A DNA stretch of 64,000 nt, from NCBI RefSeq assembly GCF_005402965.1, contig NZ_BJCF01000010.1:1-64000 (forward strand), in the 5' to 3' direction. The position numbers and the translations under genes are program-made. The notes under the pieces were generated by a model. That model did no database searches. It saw only the letters and a program-made list of their open reading frames with translations, and had not been told where the DNA came from. Each line of letters opens with the position of its first letter. The stretch's first letter is position 1. The DNA comes from Dolichospermum planctonicum (lineage in GTDB: Bacteria > Cyanobacteriota > Cyanobacteriia > Cyanobacteriales > Nostocaceae). This document shows, one piece after another, positions 18,060-27,726 of the stretch.

Positions 18060-18571
18060 TCAAACAAGCGGAAATATGGGTAACGGACTGGTACACCAGG
18101 TTCTTTATCCAAATCAAAATTAATCACTTCCCAACAAGGTTCTGCGGCAGAATCAGGGCTAAAATCTACAGGTAAGCCATATAACCGCGCTCCTGTAGTA
18201 GTTTCCCCTTGTCCAGAACGCCAAGGTGTACTACGTTCTAAATAGCCACTCATTAACTCCTGATAACGGTTAGCAACAATTATTCTCGTAGCCCGATAAC
18301 CTTGAGTATAAAGCTTATCTAAAGCTTCGTGAATTTCAAAACGAATCCCATCAGGATGAGTATGTTGACGATACCATTCGCCATCCCATCTGCGCCAGTG
18401 ACGACCGGACTGTAAATGAACCAATTCCCCAGTTTTGGGTTCAGCTTCAAATGCGCCATGACGGGGACACAAATAAGTATCCGTCAATGTCAACGCTGAA
18501 ATATTTTGGCGACAGTGGGGACACTGTATTTCAGGGCCAAATATCGGGTACTGAAAGCCTGGATTTATCAT
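18056..18571 (-). CDS. Conserved cyanobacterial protein, TIGR02652-like
   Basis: About 171 residues starting MINPGFQYPIFGPEIQCPHC. A four-Cys/His zinc-ribbon-like region (CPHC, then CPRHG) is followed by GRHWRRWDGEWYRQHTH and LDKLYTQGYRATRII. I associate it from memory with a family confined to cyanobacteria (TIGR02652) of unknown function. The ATG at 18571 precedes the conserved start; the frame stays open to 18610. The stop overlaps a heptamer array. Confidence 0.75.
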   Translation of the reverse strand: MINPGFQYPIFGPEIQCPHCRQNISALTLTDTYLCPRHGAFEAEPKTGELVHLQSGRHWRRWDGEWYRQHTHPDGIRFEIHEALDKLYTQGYRATRIIVANRYQELMSGYLERSTPWRSGQGETTTGARLYGLPVDFSPDSAAEPCWEVINFDLDKEPGVPVRYPYFRLFE

Positions 18572-18745
18572 GAAGTGCGTATAAACATAGTATTGTTTTT
18601 CTGCCAGCACCAGTAGGTTTAACTTTACACTCCTGCTCCACTACTTTAGATAACTTGCTTACTCCTGCATAAAAGTGAGGATAGTGCCTGAGAACAAGTT
18701 TCACAACCGTCTGACCATAGAAGGCCAAAGCCGTGATATTCTGGT

Positions 18746-18776
18746 TTGACAACCAGCCCTAAAGGTTGGAGTTTCT
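18746..18776 (-). repeat. Hairpin resembling an IS605/TnpB right end
   Basis: On the minus strand, 'ccaacctttagggctgg' followed by 'ttgtcaa' matches the arrangement hairpin + G-GTCAA seen at the end of the broken tnpB (53618-53655). It lies close to the carbonic anhydrase start. It may be only a coincidental hairpin. Confidence 0.3.
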
Positions 18777-18810
18777 CCAGTGTTCCTGGGTACAATATCC
18801 ATATTCTATC

Positions 18811-19317
18811 GTGTCTATCTCTTCTGACTCAAAATCTCCTGAATTTTCTCAAGCCGCCTTTGTGGCAGCCAACGCTATAATCATTGGTTCTGTAAGCATA
18901 GCAGCCAGAGCCAGTGTTTGGTATGGATCTGTGGTTAGAGGTGATGTAGAACGGATTGAAATTGGCAAATATACAAATATTCAAGATGGTGCAATTCTCC
19001 ATGGTGATCCAGGTGTACCAACAATTTTAGAAGATTATGTCACTGTTGGCCATCGGGCTGTGGTCCATTCTGCTCACATTGAACGTGGTAGTTTAATTGG
19101 TATTGGTGCTATCGTCTTAAACGGCGTGAGAGTCGGTGCAGGTAGTATTATCGGCGCTGGTGCAGTAGTTACCAAAAATGTCCCCCCCGGTTCTCTAGTC
19201 CTCGGCCTCCCCGGTAAGGTAGTTCGTCAACTCACAGACACCGAAATCACCGAACTCATTGCACACGCCGAAAAATACTATCAATTAGCCCTCCTTCATG
19301 CTGCTAATGACAACTGA
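18811..19317 (+). CDS. Gamma-carbonic anhydrase family protein (left-handed beta-helix)
   Basis: About 168 residues of hexapeptide repeats typical of the gamma-class fold, with the putative zinc histidines in ILHGDPG and VGHRAVVHSAHIE, then RGSLIGIGAIVLNG. It may hydrate CO2 or serve as a structural relative. It lacks the RuBisCO-like repeats of CcmM. The GTG at 18811 gives MSISSDSKSPEFSQAAF, matching the family's short N-terminus; a TTG at 18766 would add 15 atypical residues. Confidence 0.85.
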   Translation: MSISSDSKSPEFSQAAFVAANAIIIGSVSIAARASVWYGSVVRGDVERIEIGKYTNIQDGAILHGDPGVPTILEDYVTVGHRAVVHSAHIERGSLIGIGAIVLNGVRVGAGSIIGAGAVVTKNVPPGSLVLGLPGKVVRQLTDTEITELIAHAEKYYQLALLHAANDN

Positions 19318-19327
19318 CTAGGGAATA

Positions 19328-19360
19328 GGTAATTGGTAATGGGTAATGGGTAATGGGTGA
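19328..19360. repeat. Heptamer tandem array (taatggg)
   Basis: 'ggtaattggtaatgggtaat' and continuation, about four units, immediately after the carbonic anhydrase gene. Confidence 0.8.
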
Positions 19361-19454
19361 TTCACGTTTTACAACTGACCACTAACTTTTAATGAAACTT
19401 TACATAGAACATTGAAAAAATTCCCCACTTGAGATCACAATAAAAACTGAGAAC

Positions 19455-19646
19455 TGTTGACCGAAAAAAATCGGATACAAGCCCCATCTTTCTAGGACGG
19501 CTTTATAGTAAACTAGGTATAGTCGCCACAGGGCATTGGGAGACTATAAACGGACACTCAAGACCGGATCACACTACTTTTCGGTAGCACCAGTCAGTGA
19601 AGTGTCAAGGAATCCTCGCTCATGAAAGGACGAGGGGGTATGTCAA
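19455..19646 (+). ncRNA. Remnant of a TnpB-element 3' end / guide-RNA-like scaffold upstream of psbY
   Basis: 'actataaacggacactcaag' (shared core: the 3' flank of the IS607 tnpB has 'taaacgacactcaagg'), then a hairpin 'ctacttttcggtag', then 'aaggaatcctcgctc' + 'ggacgaggggg' + 'tatgtcaa'. The final part has the same layout as the end of the broken tnpB at 53618. No tnpB coding sequence accompanies it. I infer a solo remnant of an IS605/IS607-type element. Whether it is transcribed is unknown. Confidence 0.45.
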
Positions 19647-19683
19647 AAACTTAAAATTTTTAATTTACAGAGGGTTTCTAAAT

Positions 19684-19809
19684 ATGGACATTGATACTCG
19701 TGTAGTAATTGTTTTAGCACCTTTAGCGATCGCTGCTAGTTGGGCTGCTTTCAATATAGGCGCTGCTGCTATTAGACAAATACAAAACTTTTTGAGCAAA
19801 GAAGCGTAA
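19684..19809 (+). CDS. psbY: Photosystem II protein PsbY
   Basis: 41 residues, [20 protein letters not shown] onward, with one transmembrane helix and the conserved [11 protein letters not shown] stretch. PsbY is a peripheral PSII subunit beside cytochrome b559. The start was chosen at 19684: AGAGGG (19669-19674) is nine bases upstream and the protein matches the family from its first residue. The ORF stays open to 19597 but that part is TnpB-remnant sequence. The promoter must lie in or beyond the remnant. Confidence 0.95.
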   Translation: MDIDTRVVIVLAPLAIAASWAAFNIGAAAIRQIQNFLSKEA

Positions 19810-19813
19810 TTTG

Positions 19814-19893
19814 GGGAATAGGGAATAGGGAACTCTTAACTCTTAACTGGGAACTCTTAACTCTTAACTGGGAACTCTTAACAGGGAACAGGC
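19814..19893. repeat. Short tandem repeats (gggaactcttaact)
   Basis: Units of 'gggaactcttaactcttaac' repeated between psbY and folC. The same units fill the centres of family-1 MITE copies B and C. Confidence 0.85.
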
Positions 19894-19944
19894 AAAAGTT
19901 TCACCAATTACCAAATTACCCAAATTACCAATTACACAATTCCC

Positions 19945-21204
19945 ATGAGCATAGATTCCCTACTCCAACCCTTTCAGCATTTTGGTGTCAATTTGGGATT
20001 ATCTCGAATTGTCAATTTATTGGCAACTTTGGGAAATCCCCATCACCGAGTGCCAATTATTCATGTCGCTGGTACTAATGGCAAAGGTTCTGTTTGTGCT
20101 TATCTGTCTGCGGTACTTACTGAAGCTGGTTATAAGACCGGACGCTACACCTCCCCCCATTTGGTTGATTGGACAGAACGTATCTGTGTTAATGAACAAG
20201 CAATTAATAGTAATGAATTGTGTGAATCAATACTTCAAGTTCAAGCAGCAATTAATCCAGATGAAGAATCTCCTACCCAATTTGAAGTAATTACCGCAGC
20301 AGCTTGGTTATATTTTGCCCAGGAACAAGTTGATATTGCGGTAATTGAAGTGGGACTAGGAGGACGTTTAGATGCCACTAATGTCTGTGATCATCCTTTA
20401 GTGACAATAATTAGTTCCATAAGTCGAGAACATTGGCAACAACTAGGACCGACTATAACCCATATTGCCAGAGAAAAAGCGGGAATTATCAAACCCGGAT
20501 GTCCGGTGGTGGTGGGTTTATTGCCAGAAGATGCTCAAAAAGTCGTGCGATCGCGTATATTAGAACTAAAATGCCCGATTTTTACCCCTAAACCATCTCG
20601 GAAAATCAATCAAAACTGGGTAGAATATCAAAAAATAGCAAGTCCAGAAACAATAAAATACCCCTTAGCATTACAGGGACAAATTCAATTACATAATTCA
20701 GCCTTAGCAATAGCTGCTTTAGAAATCCTGCAAAAACAGAATTGGCAAATTTCTGAGGAAGCTATTATTCAAGGAATGGCTAAAACCAAGTGGCCAGGAA
20801 GAATGCAATGGATTACTTGGAGAAGTCAACAAATCCTCATTGACGGCGCACACAACCCAGCCTCAGCTAATGTTTTACGTCATTATGTAGATACACTCAA
20901 CAGCGAAAACATCACTTGGGTAATGGGAATGCTGGCCACTAAAGATCATGGTGAGATTTTCCAGGAACTTCTCAAACCAGGAGATAAATTGTATTTAGTG
21001 CCAGTACCCGATAGCAATTCAGCGAATTTAGGAGAATTAGCTAATTTAGCAGCGTCAATCTGTCCAGACTTGAATTTTTGTAACACTTATACAGATGTAT
21101 TTTCAGCCTTAGACGCTGCCTATCCCTCCACAGATAATCAAGTTGTATTATGTGGTTCTCTGTATTTAATTGGTTATTTTTTGTCAGTAGTCAGGGGTCA
21201 CTAG
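19945..21204 (+). CDS. folC: Bifunctional folylpolyglutamate synthase / dihydrofolate synthase
   Basis: 419 residues of the Mur-ligase fold. The P-loop is GTNGKGS (43-49), followed by TGRYTSPHLVDWTERI, the folate loop, and IEVGLGGRLDATNV. It ligates glutamate to (dihydro)pteroate or folate using ATP. The ATG at 19945 gives the normal start MSIDSLLQPFQHFG. It stands alone between repeat arrays. The next gene is convergent. Confidence 0.93.
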   Translation: MSIDSLLQPFQHFGVNLGLSRIVNLLATLGNPHHRVPIIHVAGTNGKGSVCAYLSAVLTEAGYKTGRYTSPHLVDWTERICVNEQAINSNELCESILQVQAAINPDEESPTQFEVITAAAWLYFAQEQVDIAVIEVGLGGRLDATNVCDHPLVTIISSISREHWQQLGPTITHIAREKAGIIKPGCPVVVGLLPEDAQKVVRSRILELKCPIFTPKPSRKINQNWVEYQKIASPETIKYPLALQGQIQLHNSALAIAALEILQKQNWQISEEAIIQGMAKTKWPGRMQWITWRSQQILIDGAHNPASANVLRHYVDTLNSENITWVMGMLATKDHGEIFQELLKPGDKLYLVPVPDSNSANLGELANLAASICPDLNFCNTYTDVFSALDAAYPSTDNQVVLCGSLYLIGYFLSVVRGH

Positions 21205-21225
21205 TCAGGTGTCAGGAAACACTTT

Positions 21226-21252
21226 TATTACCCATTACCCATTACCCATTAG
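21226..21252. repeat. Heptamer tandem array (cccatta)
   Basis: Three to four 'cccatta' units between convergent folC and the ABC binding-protein gene, running into the stop region of the latter. Confidence 0.8.
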
Positions 21253-22547
21253 CGATTATCCCACAGTTGAGCAGCATCTTCTACAGCTTTATCAACTGTT
21301 TTTTGTCCTAACATTGCTGCTTGTAAATTTTCGTAAATTGATTTTTGCAAAAGTTTAAAATCTTTGAGTTTAGGGGTTAATACCTGAGCTTGTTGTAACT
21401 GTGACGCACTAATTACCCGTCCATTTTCTGCGGTAGTAGCATTAGCAGGAACTTCCTTAAAGTAAGTATTAGACAATGCCTTAATTGTAGAAGGTAGGAC
21501 ATTAGCGGCTTTGGCAAAAGCTAATTGATTTTCGTCATTAGTCACAAATAAGGCAAATTTAACAGCCTCATCAGGGTATTTACTATCACGAGGAATGACA
21601 ATATTCATCACAGCAACATTTTTCTTACCTGTATTACCCGTAATTTGCGGGGCAATAGCGGAGGCTAAGGCAACCTTGGGGGCATTATTAGCAATGGTTT
21701 TGAGAAACTCAGGACCGGAAGCTAAAAAAGCAGTTTCTCCAGATTGGTATAAATCTATAGCATGACGATGCCCTTGGGTTAAAGATTCCTTTGGTAACAA
21801 ACCTTTTTTATACAAATCTACCCAATATTGAAAAGCAGCTTTTCCTTGAGGTGTATTAAAACCGGCTTTACCGTCATTATTAACTAGAGTGACACCCATT
21901 TGTACCAGTGATTCCAGAACCTCACCGGAGTCTTGAGGGACAAAAGTAGCAAAAAAAGCGTACTTACCAGTTTTGTCTTTGATTTGTTGTGCCATTTGTC
22001 CCAACTCAGCATAAGTGGCAGGTGGTTTAGTGATACCAGCCTGTTTTAATAAATCGGTGTTATAAATAGTTAGTCGCGTGGTAAGATACCAAGGAATGCC
22101 AAAACTCTTGCCATTAAGGGTACTTGCTTGCCAAATATTTGGTAAATAGGAGGAACGAACTTGATTAGAAACTTTATTGTCTAAATCTAACCAAGCATTT
22201 TTTCCCGCTAATTGGGAAGCAAAGTCTGGGTTAAGGTTAACAACATCTGGAGGTGTTTTTGCGGATACTGCGGTTAAAACCTTGTTCTCCATAGCGGACC
22301 AAGGTACATCTACCCATTTAACTTTGATACTTGGGTTCTGTGATTCAAATGTCGTAATTAGACCCTGAAAATAGTTGGTAAATTGAGGTTGAAGCTGCAT
22401 TGTCCAGAACTCAATAGTGGCAATTCCTTTAACAGGAAGTTTCGGGTTATTATTGGAATTGCTAGAACCGCAACTAACAATAAAACTAGTAAATAAACCT
22501 AATAATGCCCAACAAACCAGTTGTTTAAATTTTGGTGATCGAATCAT
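21249..22547 (-). CDS. ABC transporter substrate-binding lipoprotein (family 1, sugar type)
   Basis: 432 residues. The signal sequence ends in a lipobox FIVSCGSSN, so the mature protein should be lipid-anchored at C26. The rest matches family-1 solute-binding proteins: IEFWTMQLQPQF, FESQNPSIKVKWVDVPW, VVNLNPDFASQLAG, GIPWYLTTR. Such proteins deliver sugars or glycerol-3-phosphate to ABC importers. No permease or ATPase gene is adjacent, so the partner is elsewhere. It is 13 bases downstream of pyrR on the same strand. Confidence 0.87.
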   Translation of the reverse strand: MIRSPKFKQLVCWALLGLFTSFIVSCGSSNSNNNPKLPVKGIATIEFWTMQLQPQFTNYFQGLITTFESQNPSIKVKWVDVPWSAMENKVLTAVSAKTPPDVVNLNPDFASQLAGKNAWLDLDNKVSNQVRSSYLPNIWQASTLNGKSFGIPWYLTTRLTIYNTDLLKQAGITKPPATYAELGQMAQQIKDKTGKYAFFATFVPQDSGEVLESLVQMGVTLVNNDGKAGFNTPQGKAAFQYWVDLYKKGLLPKESLTQGHRHAIDLYQSGETAFLASGPEFLKTIANNAPKVALASAIAPQITGNTGKKNVAVMNIVIPRDSKYPDEAVKFALFVTNDENQLAFAKAANVLPSTIKALSNTYFKEVPANATTAENGRVISASQLQQAQVLTPKLKDFKLLQKSIYENLQAAMLGQKTVDKAVEDAAQLWDNR

Positions 22548-22560
22548 CTTAATAACAGTT

Positions 22561-23097
22561 TCAATTACTAATTAACTCTACAGCATCTCGTCCATCAATA
22601 TCTTGTAAATAAACTTTAACAATTTCTTCTTTTGCTGTCGGTAATTTTTTACCAACGAAATCTGGATGAATTGGTAACTCTCGATGACCTCTATCTACTA
22701 ATACAGCTAAACGAATCACTTCTGGTCTACCATATTCATTGACTGCATTTAAAGCAGCACGAATAGTTCTCCCTTTAAAAATGACATCATCTACAAGTAC
22801 CACGGTTTTAGCAGTCAAATCAAAAGGAATATCGGTTTTTTCTGGAGTTCTCAAGCCAATTTGATCAAGATCATCACGATAAAATGTAATATCTAAAGCA
22901 CCTACAGCAACACTAATATTTTCCAGAATTTCTATTTGTCGTGCTAATGAATAAGCTAAAGGAACTCCTCTAGTGTGAATACCCAGAAGTAACAACTGAG
23001 ATAAATCTCGCGTTCTTTCCACAATCTGAGAAGCCATACGAGTTAATGTCCGACGCAGTTCCTCTGATGAAAGGATTTCAACTATTTTAGTAGACAT
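22561..23097 (-). CDS. pyrR: PyrR: bifunctional pyr regulator / uracil phosphoribosyltransferase
   Basis: 178 residues with the PRPP-binding motif [13 protein letters not shown] (99-111) and [11 protein letters not shown], both PyrR signatures. In Gram-positive bacteria PyrR is an RNA-binding attenuator of the pyr operon with UPRTase activity; in cyanobacteria the regulatory role is less clear and salvage is the safer inference. No pyr genes are adjacent. The upstream 23101-23138 sequence is a heptamer array. Confidence 0.92.
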   Translation of the reverse strand: MSTKIVEILSSEELRRTLTRMASQIVERTRDLSQLLLLGIHTRGVPLAYSLARQIEILENISVAVGALDITFYRDDLDQIGLRTPEKTDIPFDLTAKTVVLVDDVIFKGRTIRAALNAVNEYGRPEVIRLAVLVDRGHRELPIHPDFVGKKLPTAKEEIVKVYLQDIDGRDAVELISN

Positions 23098-23100
23098 AGG

Positions 23101-23138
23101 ATTGGTAATTGGTGATTGGTAATTGGTAATTGGTAATT
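23101..23138. repeat. Heptamer tandem array (taattgg)
   Basis: About five units of 'ttggtaa' directly upstream of the pyrR start, so it lies in the 5' leader or promoter. Confidence 0.85.
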
Positions 23139-23194
23139 TTTCATTATCTCGTTTCCATACTCTCCATAAGCACGAGATACTGGGAAGCAGATAA

Positions 23195-24157
23195 CTAAGG
23201 TATTAAAAATATTGCTAATATTGCTAATCCTAACCACAATAAAAACGCATATCGGGTTAATTTTAAAGCTTTATCAATAGAATCTGGTGTAATGGGATAA
23301 ATAGGATCTCCTAAAAGTGGTTTATGTTTAGCCACCCCACCATACCAATTTACACCTCCCATTTGTACACCTAAAACCGCAGCATAAGCGCATTCACTCC
23401 AACCAGAATTAGGACTAGGGTCTTTAATTGCGTCGCGGCGGCAAATTCGCCAAACATTTACAGGTTTGGTGGATAATAATGATAAAGTTATCACTGTTAG
23501 GCGACAGGGCAACCAAGTAAAACCGTCTTCCCACCGCGCACTAAACCAACCAATGTAAGTATAAGGTGCTTCCTTATAACCGATCATTGAATCTAAAGTG
23601 CTACTAGCTTTATATGCTAAAGCCAAAGGAACAGGACCGATAACAGGGATAAATGTACCAATAATAGTATAAAAAAGAGGAGCCATTACCCCATCCGTAG
23701 CATTTTCTGTAACAGTTTCCAAAACTGCTCGGAGAATTTCCGCTGCGGAAAGATTAGCTGTATCTCTCCCCACATAATTGCTTAAAATTTGTCGTGCTTG
23801 AGCTAATTCTCCATTACTTAAAGGTTGTAGAACTTCCATAGCTGCATTTCCTAAACTTTTGAGAGCGAAACAACTAGCTAGAAGAATGCTTTCCACAGTA
23901 ATTCCTAAAAATGGATGTACCCCCTGGGCGATTTTAACTATTATCCACCCTAGCAACCCACTGGCAATAATGACAGTAATACCCAATATAATGCCCGCGA
24001 GACGCTGAGAAAAAGGATTTTGACAATATTTGAGGGAGAAATTACTCAAACGGGAAATTACCCAGCCCATGACCCGGACTGGATGCGGCCAACCCCAAGG
24101 ATCACCTATTAAGTAATCTAACAATGCAGCCAAAATCAAAACGAAAGCAGATATCAT
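23195..24157 (-). CDS. cobD: Adenosylcobinamide-phosphate synthase
   Basis: 320 residues, membrane-embedded, with the CobD/CbiB landmarks [48 protein letters not shown] and RYPYF-free end [13 protein letters not shown]. It attaches aminopropanol phosphate to adenosylcobyric acid late in (pseudo)cobalamin biosynthesis. No cobalamin riboswitch is visible in the short spacer to the Rrf2 gene. It is co-directional with the Rrf2 gene, 46 bases away. Confidence 0.93.
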   Translation of the reverse strand: MISAFVLILAALLDYLIGDPWGWPHPVRVMGWVISRLSNFSLKYCQNPFSQRLAGIILGITVIIASGLLGWIIVKIAQGVHPFLGITVESILLASCFALKSLGNAAMEVLQPLSNGELAQARQILSNYVGRDTANLSAAEILRAVLETVTENATDGVMAPLFYTIIGTFIPVIGPVPLALAYKASSTLDSMIGYKEAPYTYIGWFSARWEDGFTWLPCRLTVITLSLLSTKPVNVWRICRRDAIKDPSPNSGWSECAYAAVLGVQMGGVNWYGGVAKHKPLLGDPIYPITPDSIDKALKLTRYAFLLWLGLAILAIFLIP

Positions 24158-24203
24158 TTATTATTCCTTGTTTCCTGATCCCGACCCCTGTTAAAACTAA
24201 CGA

Positions 24204-24647
24204 CTAAACCACAAAATTGGCCTCTTCACCAAGAGAAGCTTGCCAACTGCGAGCATCATAATAAAGATCAGCCAGGGTAATATTGTACAAAGCTTCTTTG
24301 AGCTTTTGGTTGAGCCTGTTCCAGAGAGAGGATGTTACCCAATCGGCTGTTTGAGAAGGTATAGGATGATTGAGAGGTAAATTAGTGATATTTTCACCAA
24401 CAGCCTCCAAGATTTGTCCAATAGATATTTGTGCAGGTTTTCTGGCCAACTTGTACCCACCAACGCTACCACGAATTGATGTTACTAAACCAGCGCGACG
24501 CATTTCTATGAGCAGCTTTTCCAGATAGGGAGCGGGAATATCTTGACGTTTAGCGATCGCTTTAACTGATTCAGGACCATATTTTGGCTGTAAACTCAAA
24601 TCTAGCAGAGCCTTCACACTGTAGTGTCCTCTAGTCGTTAGTTTCAT
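24204..24647 (-). CDS. Rrf2-family transcriptional regulator without cysteines
   Basis: 147 residues: winged-helix start MKLTTRGHYSVKALLDLSLQ, recognition region PAPYLEKLLIEMRRAGLV and wing SIRGSVGGYKLAR. The protein contains no cysteine, so it lacks the Fe-S ligands of IscR or NsrR. Targets are unknown. The 24648-25011 region between it and the divergent cyAbrB gene shows no further gene. Confidence 0.9.
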   Translation of the reverse strand: MKLTTRGHYSVKALLDLSLQPKYGPESVKAIAKRQDIPAPYLEKLLIEMRRAGLVTSIRGSVGGYKLARKPAQISIGQILEAVGENITNLPLNHPIPSQTADWVTSSLWNRLNQKLKEALYNITLADLYYDARSWQASLGEEANFVV

Positions 24648-25011
24648 CTATAGTATTCCTATTTAATTTTGAAAATGATTGATGAAAAAGCAGAAAAGGG
24701 GAAAGGAAAATCCCGGGAAACAACCATCCAGTTAACAATATATTTTTAGGACTGAGGCAAAATATCCCTCAAAGCCTTTTTTATTCGTGTTCTTCGCTCC
24801 TTCGTGGTTCATTATTCATTGACCTGTGTGTAAGTCCCGATCTTATAGAATTTCTGGAAAATATTGATGATAGTACAACAATTTTGTCCATGAGTGTAAT
24901 ATACTTGGCTAGAGTGATTGAAAAATTAAAGGAATCCTTTCCTATTAGTTCAATGTCAGCTAAAATAAAATTCACTTAACAACTTCAAAAATTCGTTTTC
25001 GACCCAAGTTA

Positions 25012-25422
25012 ATGCCTAAACAGAAAAAAATTGAACCCCTAGTTGGCGAAGAACTGATCACAAAAGTCAGAGAGCTAGAAACCCTCAGCAAAGACGAGAA
25101 AGCTAAAGAGTGTGGCTACTATACTGTTACAAAAAATGGTGTAGAGCGTGTCAATATGATGAAATTCTTGAATGCCCTAATTGATGCAGAGGGTATTCAA
25201 TTAGATAGTTCCCCTGGTGTTAATGGGCGTGGTGGTCGCAGTGCCAGCTATAGAATTAGTGTGCAATCAAATGGCAACTTGCTCATCGGTTCAGCCTACA
25301 CAAAACAGATGAATCTTAAACCTGGAGATGAGTTTATCATCACCTTAGGCAAAAAACATATTCGACTCCGGCAAGTAGATTCAGAATCTTTAGAAGATGC
25401 AGAAGTAGAAGCTACAGTTTAG
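25012..25422 (+). CDS. Cyanobacterial AbrB-like (cyAbrB) transcriptional regulator
   Basis: 136 residues with CGYYTVTKNGVERVNMMKFL and the C-terminal AbrB-like swapped hairpin NLLIGSAYTKQMNLKPGDEF. The domain order (AbrB fold at the C-terminus) is the cyanobacterial type. Members regulate carbon and nitrogen metabolism broadly, and one represses genes in Anabaena heterocyst development. I cannot say whether this is the B1 or B2 paralogue. It stands alone. Confidence 0.9.
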   Translation: MPKQKKIEPLVGEELITKVRELETLSKDEKAKECGYYTVTKNGVERVNMMKFLNALIDAEGIQLDSSPGVNGRGGRSASYRISVQSNGNLLIGSAYTKQMNLKPGDEFIITLGKKHIRLRQVDSESLEDAEVEATV

Positions 25423-25502
25423 TTCAAGTTCAGTTCTGAGTTGTCAGTTGTCAGTGGTTAAGTTTTACCCCTGACGGCTGCACACTGATCTTCAATGTCC
25501 CT

Positions 25503-27413
25503 CTATACCTCTATATCGCTAACAGGTAGAACTGGTAAATAGCTATTGAGTGCTTTAGTAATTGCTGTTATATTACAAGTCAATTCCAGTTCCCTAAATT
25601 CTAGTAAACCCAGGATAAAATCGGGATTTTCCCTAGCTACCACTGGTAACTGATGTAGACCACGTAATGCCATGCGGTTTAAAGCTTCAGATAAAGGTTC
25701 ATCAACCCAAGCATAAAGAATATCAGTAGTACAAATATCTATCAGTTTTTGGGTAGATAAAGTTCCGTGAATTTCCGGAGGCAAATTGGCGATATTTTGC
25801 CATAGAGAAAGAGTTCGCTTAATATCTTCCAGGGAAAGAATTCCCACCAATCTTCCTCCATCATCAATTATTAAAGCACTGCGTGTACGTTCTTGGGTCA
25901 TTGCCACCGCTGCCTCTATGACTCCCAGGGTAGCTGATAATTTTTGGGGACGAGTGTGCATCGCATCTGCGACTAACATTTGCTGCCACATTTCCACCTT
26001 TTCATCTTTCAACTCTGGCAAACCAATCTGTTGCAGATTAGAATTGGCATCTATTGTTGGTTTAATTCCTTCTACCAACCAAACACTTAGACCCACAGCC
26101 GCCATCAAAGGTAGTACAATGCGGTAATCGCGGGTTAATTCAAATAACATGATAATTGCCGTTAATGGTGCTCTGACGCTACCTGCTAAAACCGCCGCCA
26201 TACCCACCATGGCATAAGCTGGAGGAGCAGCCATATATTTCCCCAGTTCTGGTGCTATCAAAACCAGAAATTTAGCATAAGTAGACCCAAAGGACGCACC
26301 TAAAAACATAGCTGGTGCAAATAGTCCACCGACAAAACCACTACCGGAACTTACTGCCGTCATCAGGAGTTTTAATGCTAGTAATATTAGTAATAGATTG
26401 AGGGAAAAATCCTCATCCTGTAGCATTGCTTGTACAGTTCCATAGCCAATACCCAAAATTTGCGGGTAGCGCCAACCTACTGCACCAATAATTACACCAC
26501 CAATGATAGGCTGAATTGACTGAGGAATTTTCCCTAATAACTTTAACCCTGGTAAATTCCCAGCAAAGCCGGCTTTAGCTAAACGAATTGATTCAGTATA
26601 AGCCAGAGAAATTAAACTCGCACCCAAACCCAAACCAAGATAAAGAGGTAATTCTAAGTAACTACGAACTTGATAAGCAGGTAAAGCAAAAGCCGGTTGT
26701 GAACCCAAGCCAATTTGACCAATTAAAGCGGCCACCACGGCGGCAAGTAAGACTACACTTACAGCCGAGGTAGCAAAATACGTAGTTCCCATGACTACTT
26801 CTAAGGCAAAAAATACTCCTGCAATGGGGGCATTAAAACCAGCGGCTAAACCAGCAGCCGCCCCAGCGCCTAAAAGTAACCGCTGGCGTTCCTGAGAGAC
26901 TTGTAATATATCAGACAATAAAACTCCGAAATTCGTACCAATTTCTACACTTGGACCTTCGGGACCTAAGGACGCACCACTACCGAGAGAAACAGCCGCA
27001 GCGATCATTTTTGTCACTGGTCGTAGTGGTTTCTTGGCTTCCTTGCCTTGAGAAACAGCGATGAGAGATGAGAGTCCCGGACCAAAATCCTGAGTGCGCC
27101 AACGCATCAAACCAACAACGATGCCACCTAGAGTAGGGACAGCGGCTAAAGTCCAAGCACCCCAGTCCCCAATCTGTCCCAGAAAATTTTCCAGCATCAA
27201 GTAGTTAATTAGCTGGATTAAATAGTGAAAGGTGACTATACCCATACCCGTACCACCGCCAATTAATACGGCTAAAAACAGCACTACTGTTTCTTGGGAG
27301 GGTTGAAAACGATTAATTAACTGGGTAAACTGAATGGAAGGTGTGGGAAAAGCAGGGGATTCCCTGACCTTCCTCTGGGAAGCAGGAGGCAAGAGAGTCA
27401 TAGTCATTAACAA
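25503..27413 (-). CDS. ClC-family chloride channel/antiporter with two CBS domains
   Basis: 636 residues. The ClC core has GSGASLGPEGPSVEIG (selectivity region and gating Glu), and GGLFAPAMFLGASFG. After about residue 455 a CBS pair follows: VADAMHTRPQKLSATLGVIE, DDGGRLVGILSLEDI and RGLHQLPVVA. CBS pairs usually bind adenine nucleotides and gate the channel. The start is probably one of the first ATGs (MLMTMTLL). The upstream 27414-27726 region shows no gene. Confidence 0.9.
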   Translation of the reverse strand: MLMTMTLLPPASQRKVRESPAFPTPSIQFTQLINRFQPSQETVVLFLAVLIGGGTGMGIVTFHYLIQLINYLMLENFLGQIGDWGAWTLAAVPTLGGIVVGLMRWRTQDFGPGLSSLIAVSQGKEAKKPLRPVTKMIAAAVSLGSGASLGPEGPSVEIGTNFGVLLSDILQVSQERQRLLLGAGAAAGLAAGFNAPIAGVFFALEVVMGTTYFATSAVSVVLLAAVVAALIGQIGLGSQPAFALPAYQVRSYLELPLYLGLGLGASLISLAYTESIRLAKAGFAGNLPGLKLLGKIPQSIQPIIGGVIIGAVGWRYPQILGIGYGTVQAMLQDEDFSLNLLLILLALKLLMTAVSSGSGFVGGLFAPAMFLGASFGSTYAKFLVLIAPELGKYMAAPPAYAMVGMAAVLAGSVRAPLTAIIMLFELTRDYRIVLPLMAAVGLSVWLVEGIKPTIDANSNLQQIGLPELKDEKVEMWQQMLVADAMHTRPQKLSATLGVIEAAVAMTQERTRSALIIDDGGRLVGILSLEDIKRTLSLWQNIANLPPEIHGTLSTQKLIDICTTDILYAWVDEPLSEALNRMALRGLHQLPVVARENPDFILGLLEFRELELTCNITAITKALNSYLPVLPVSDIEV

Positions 27414-27726
27414 CGGGGGTAAATTTCAGAAAAAATAAATCTATTTTTTATTTGTTATCTCTTATTGTGGTTCATTATGGGGGCAACTAGCCGATCAATA
27501 ATTGATTAACTAAAATTACAAAATATGTGGGAAAAAAGAATTACGCCTGGTGGTGCTGACAACTTGAGTTAAGATTGAAAGGAGTATGTCACCTGGACTT
27601 CCATTCTCAATCTGATGCTATTCTTCAAATAATTACAAGTAATTATGGTAGAGGTAGTAAATTTTAAGTAAAATTCAATACTGCTATTGTTATATAGAAA
27701 ATCAAGGGATTAGGCGGACGAGGTAG

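Noticed and set aside
18531-18752. 73-residue minus-strand ORF upstream of the TIGR02652-like gene
   Set aside because: It overlaps the start of that gene in another frame, has no recognisable motif, and the region resembles a non-coding element end.
24781-24975. 64-residue minus-strand ORF in the Rrf2-cyAbrB spacer
   Set aside because: No binding site, no motif, and it begins only a few bases from the divergent cyAbrB start.
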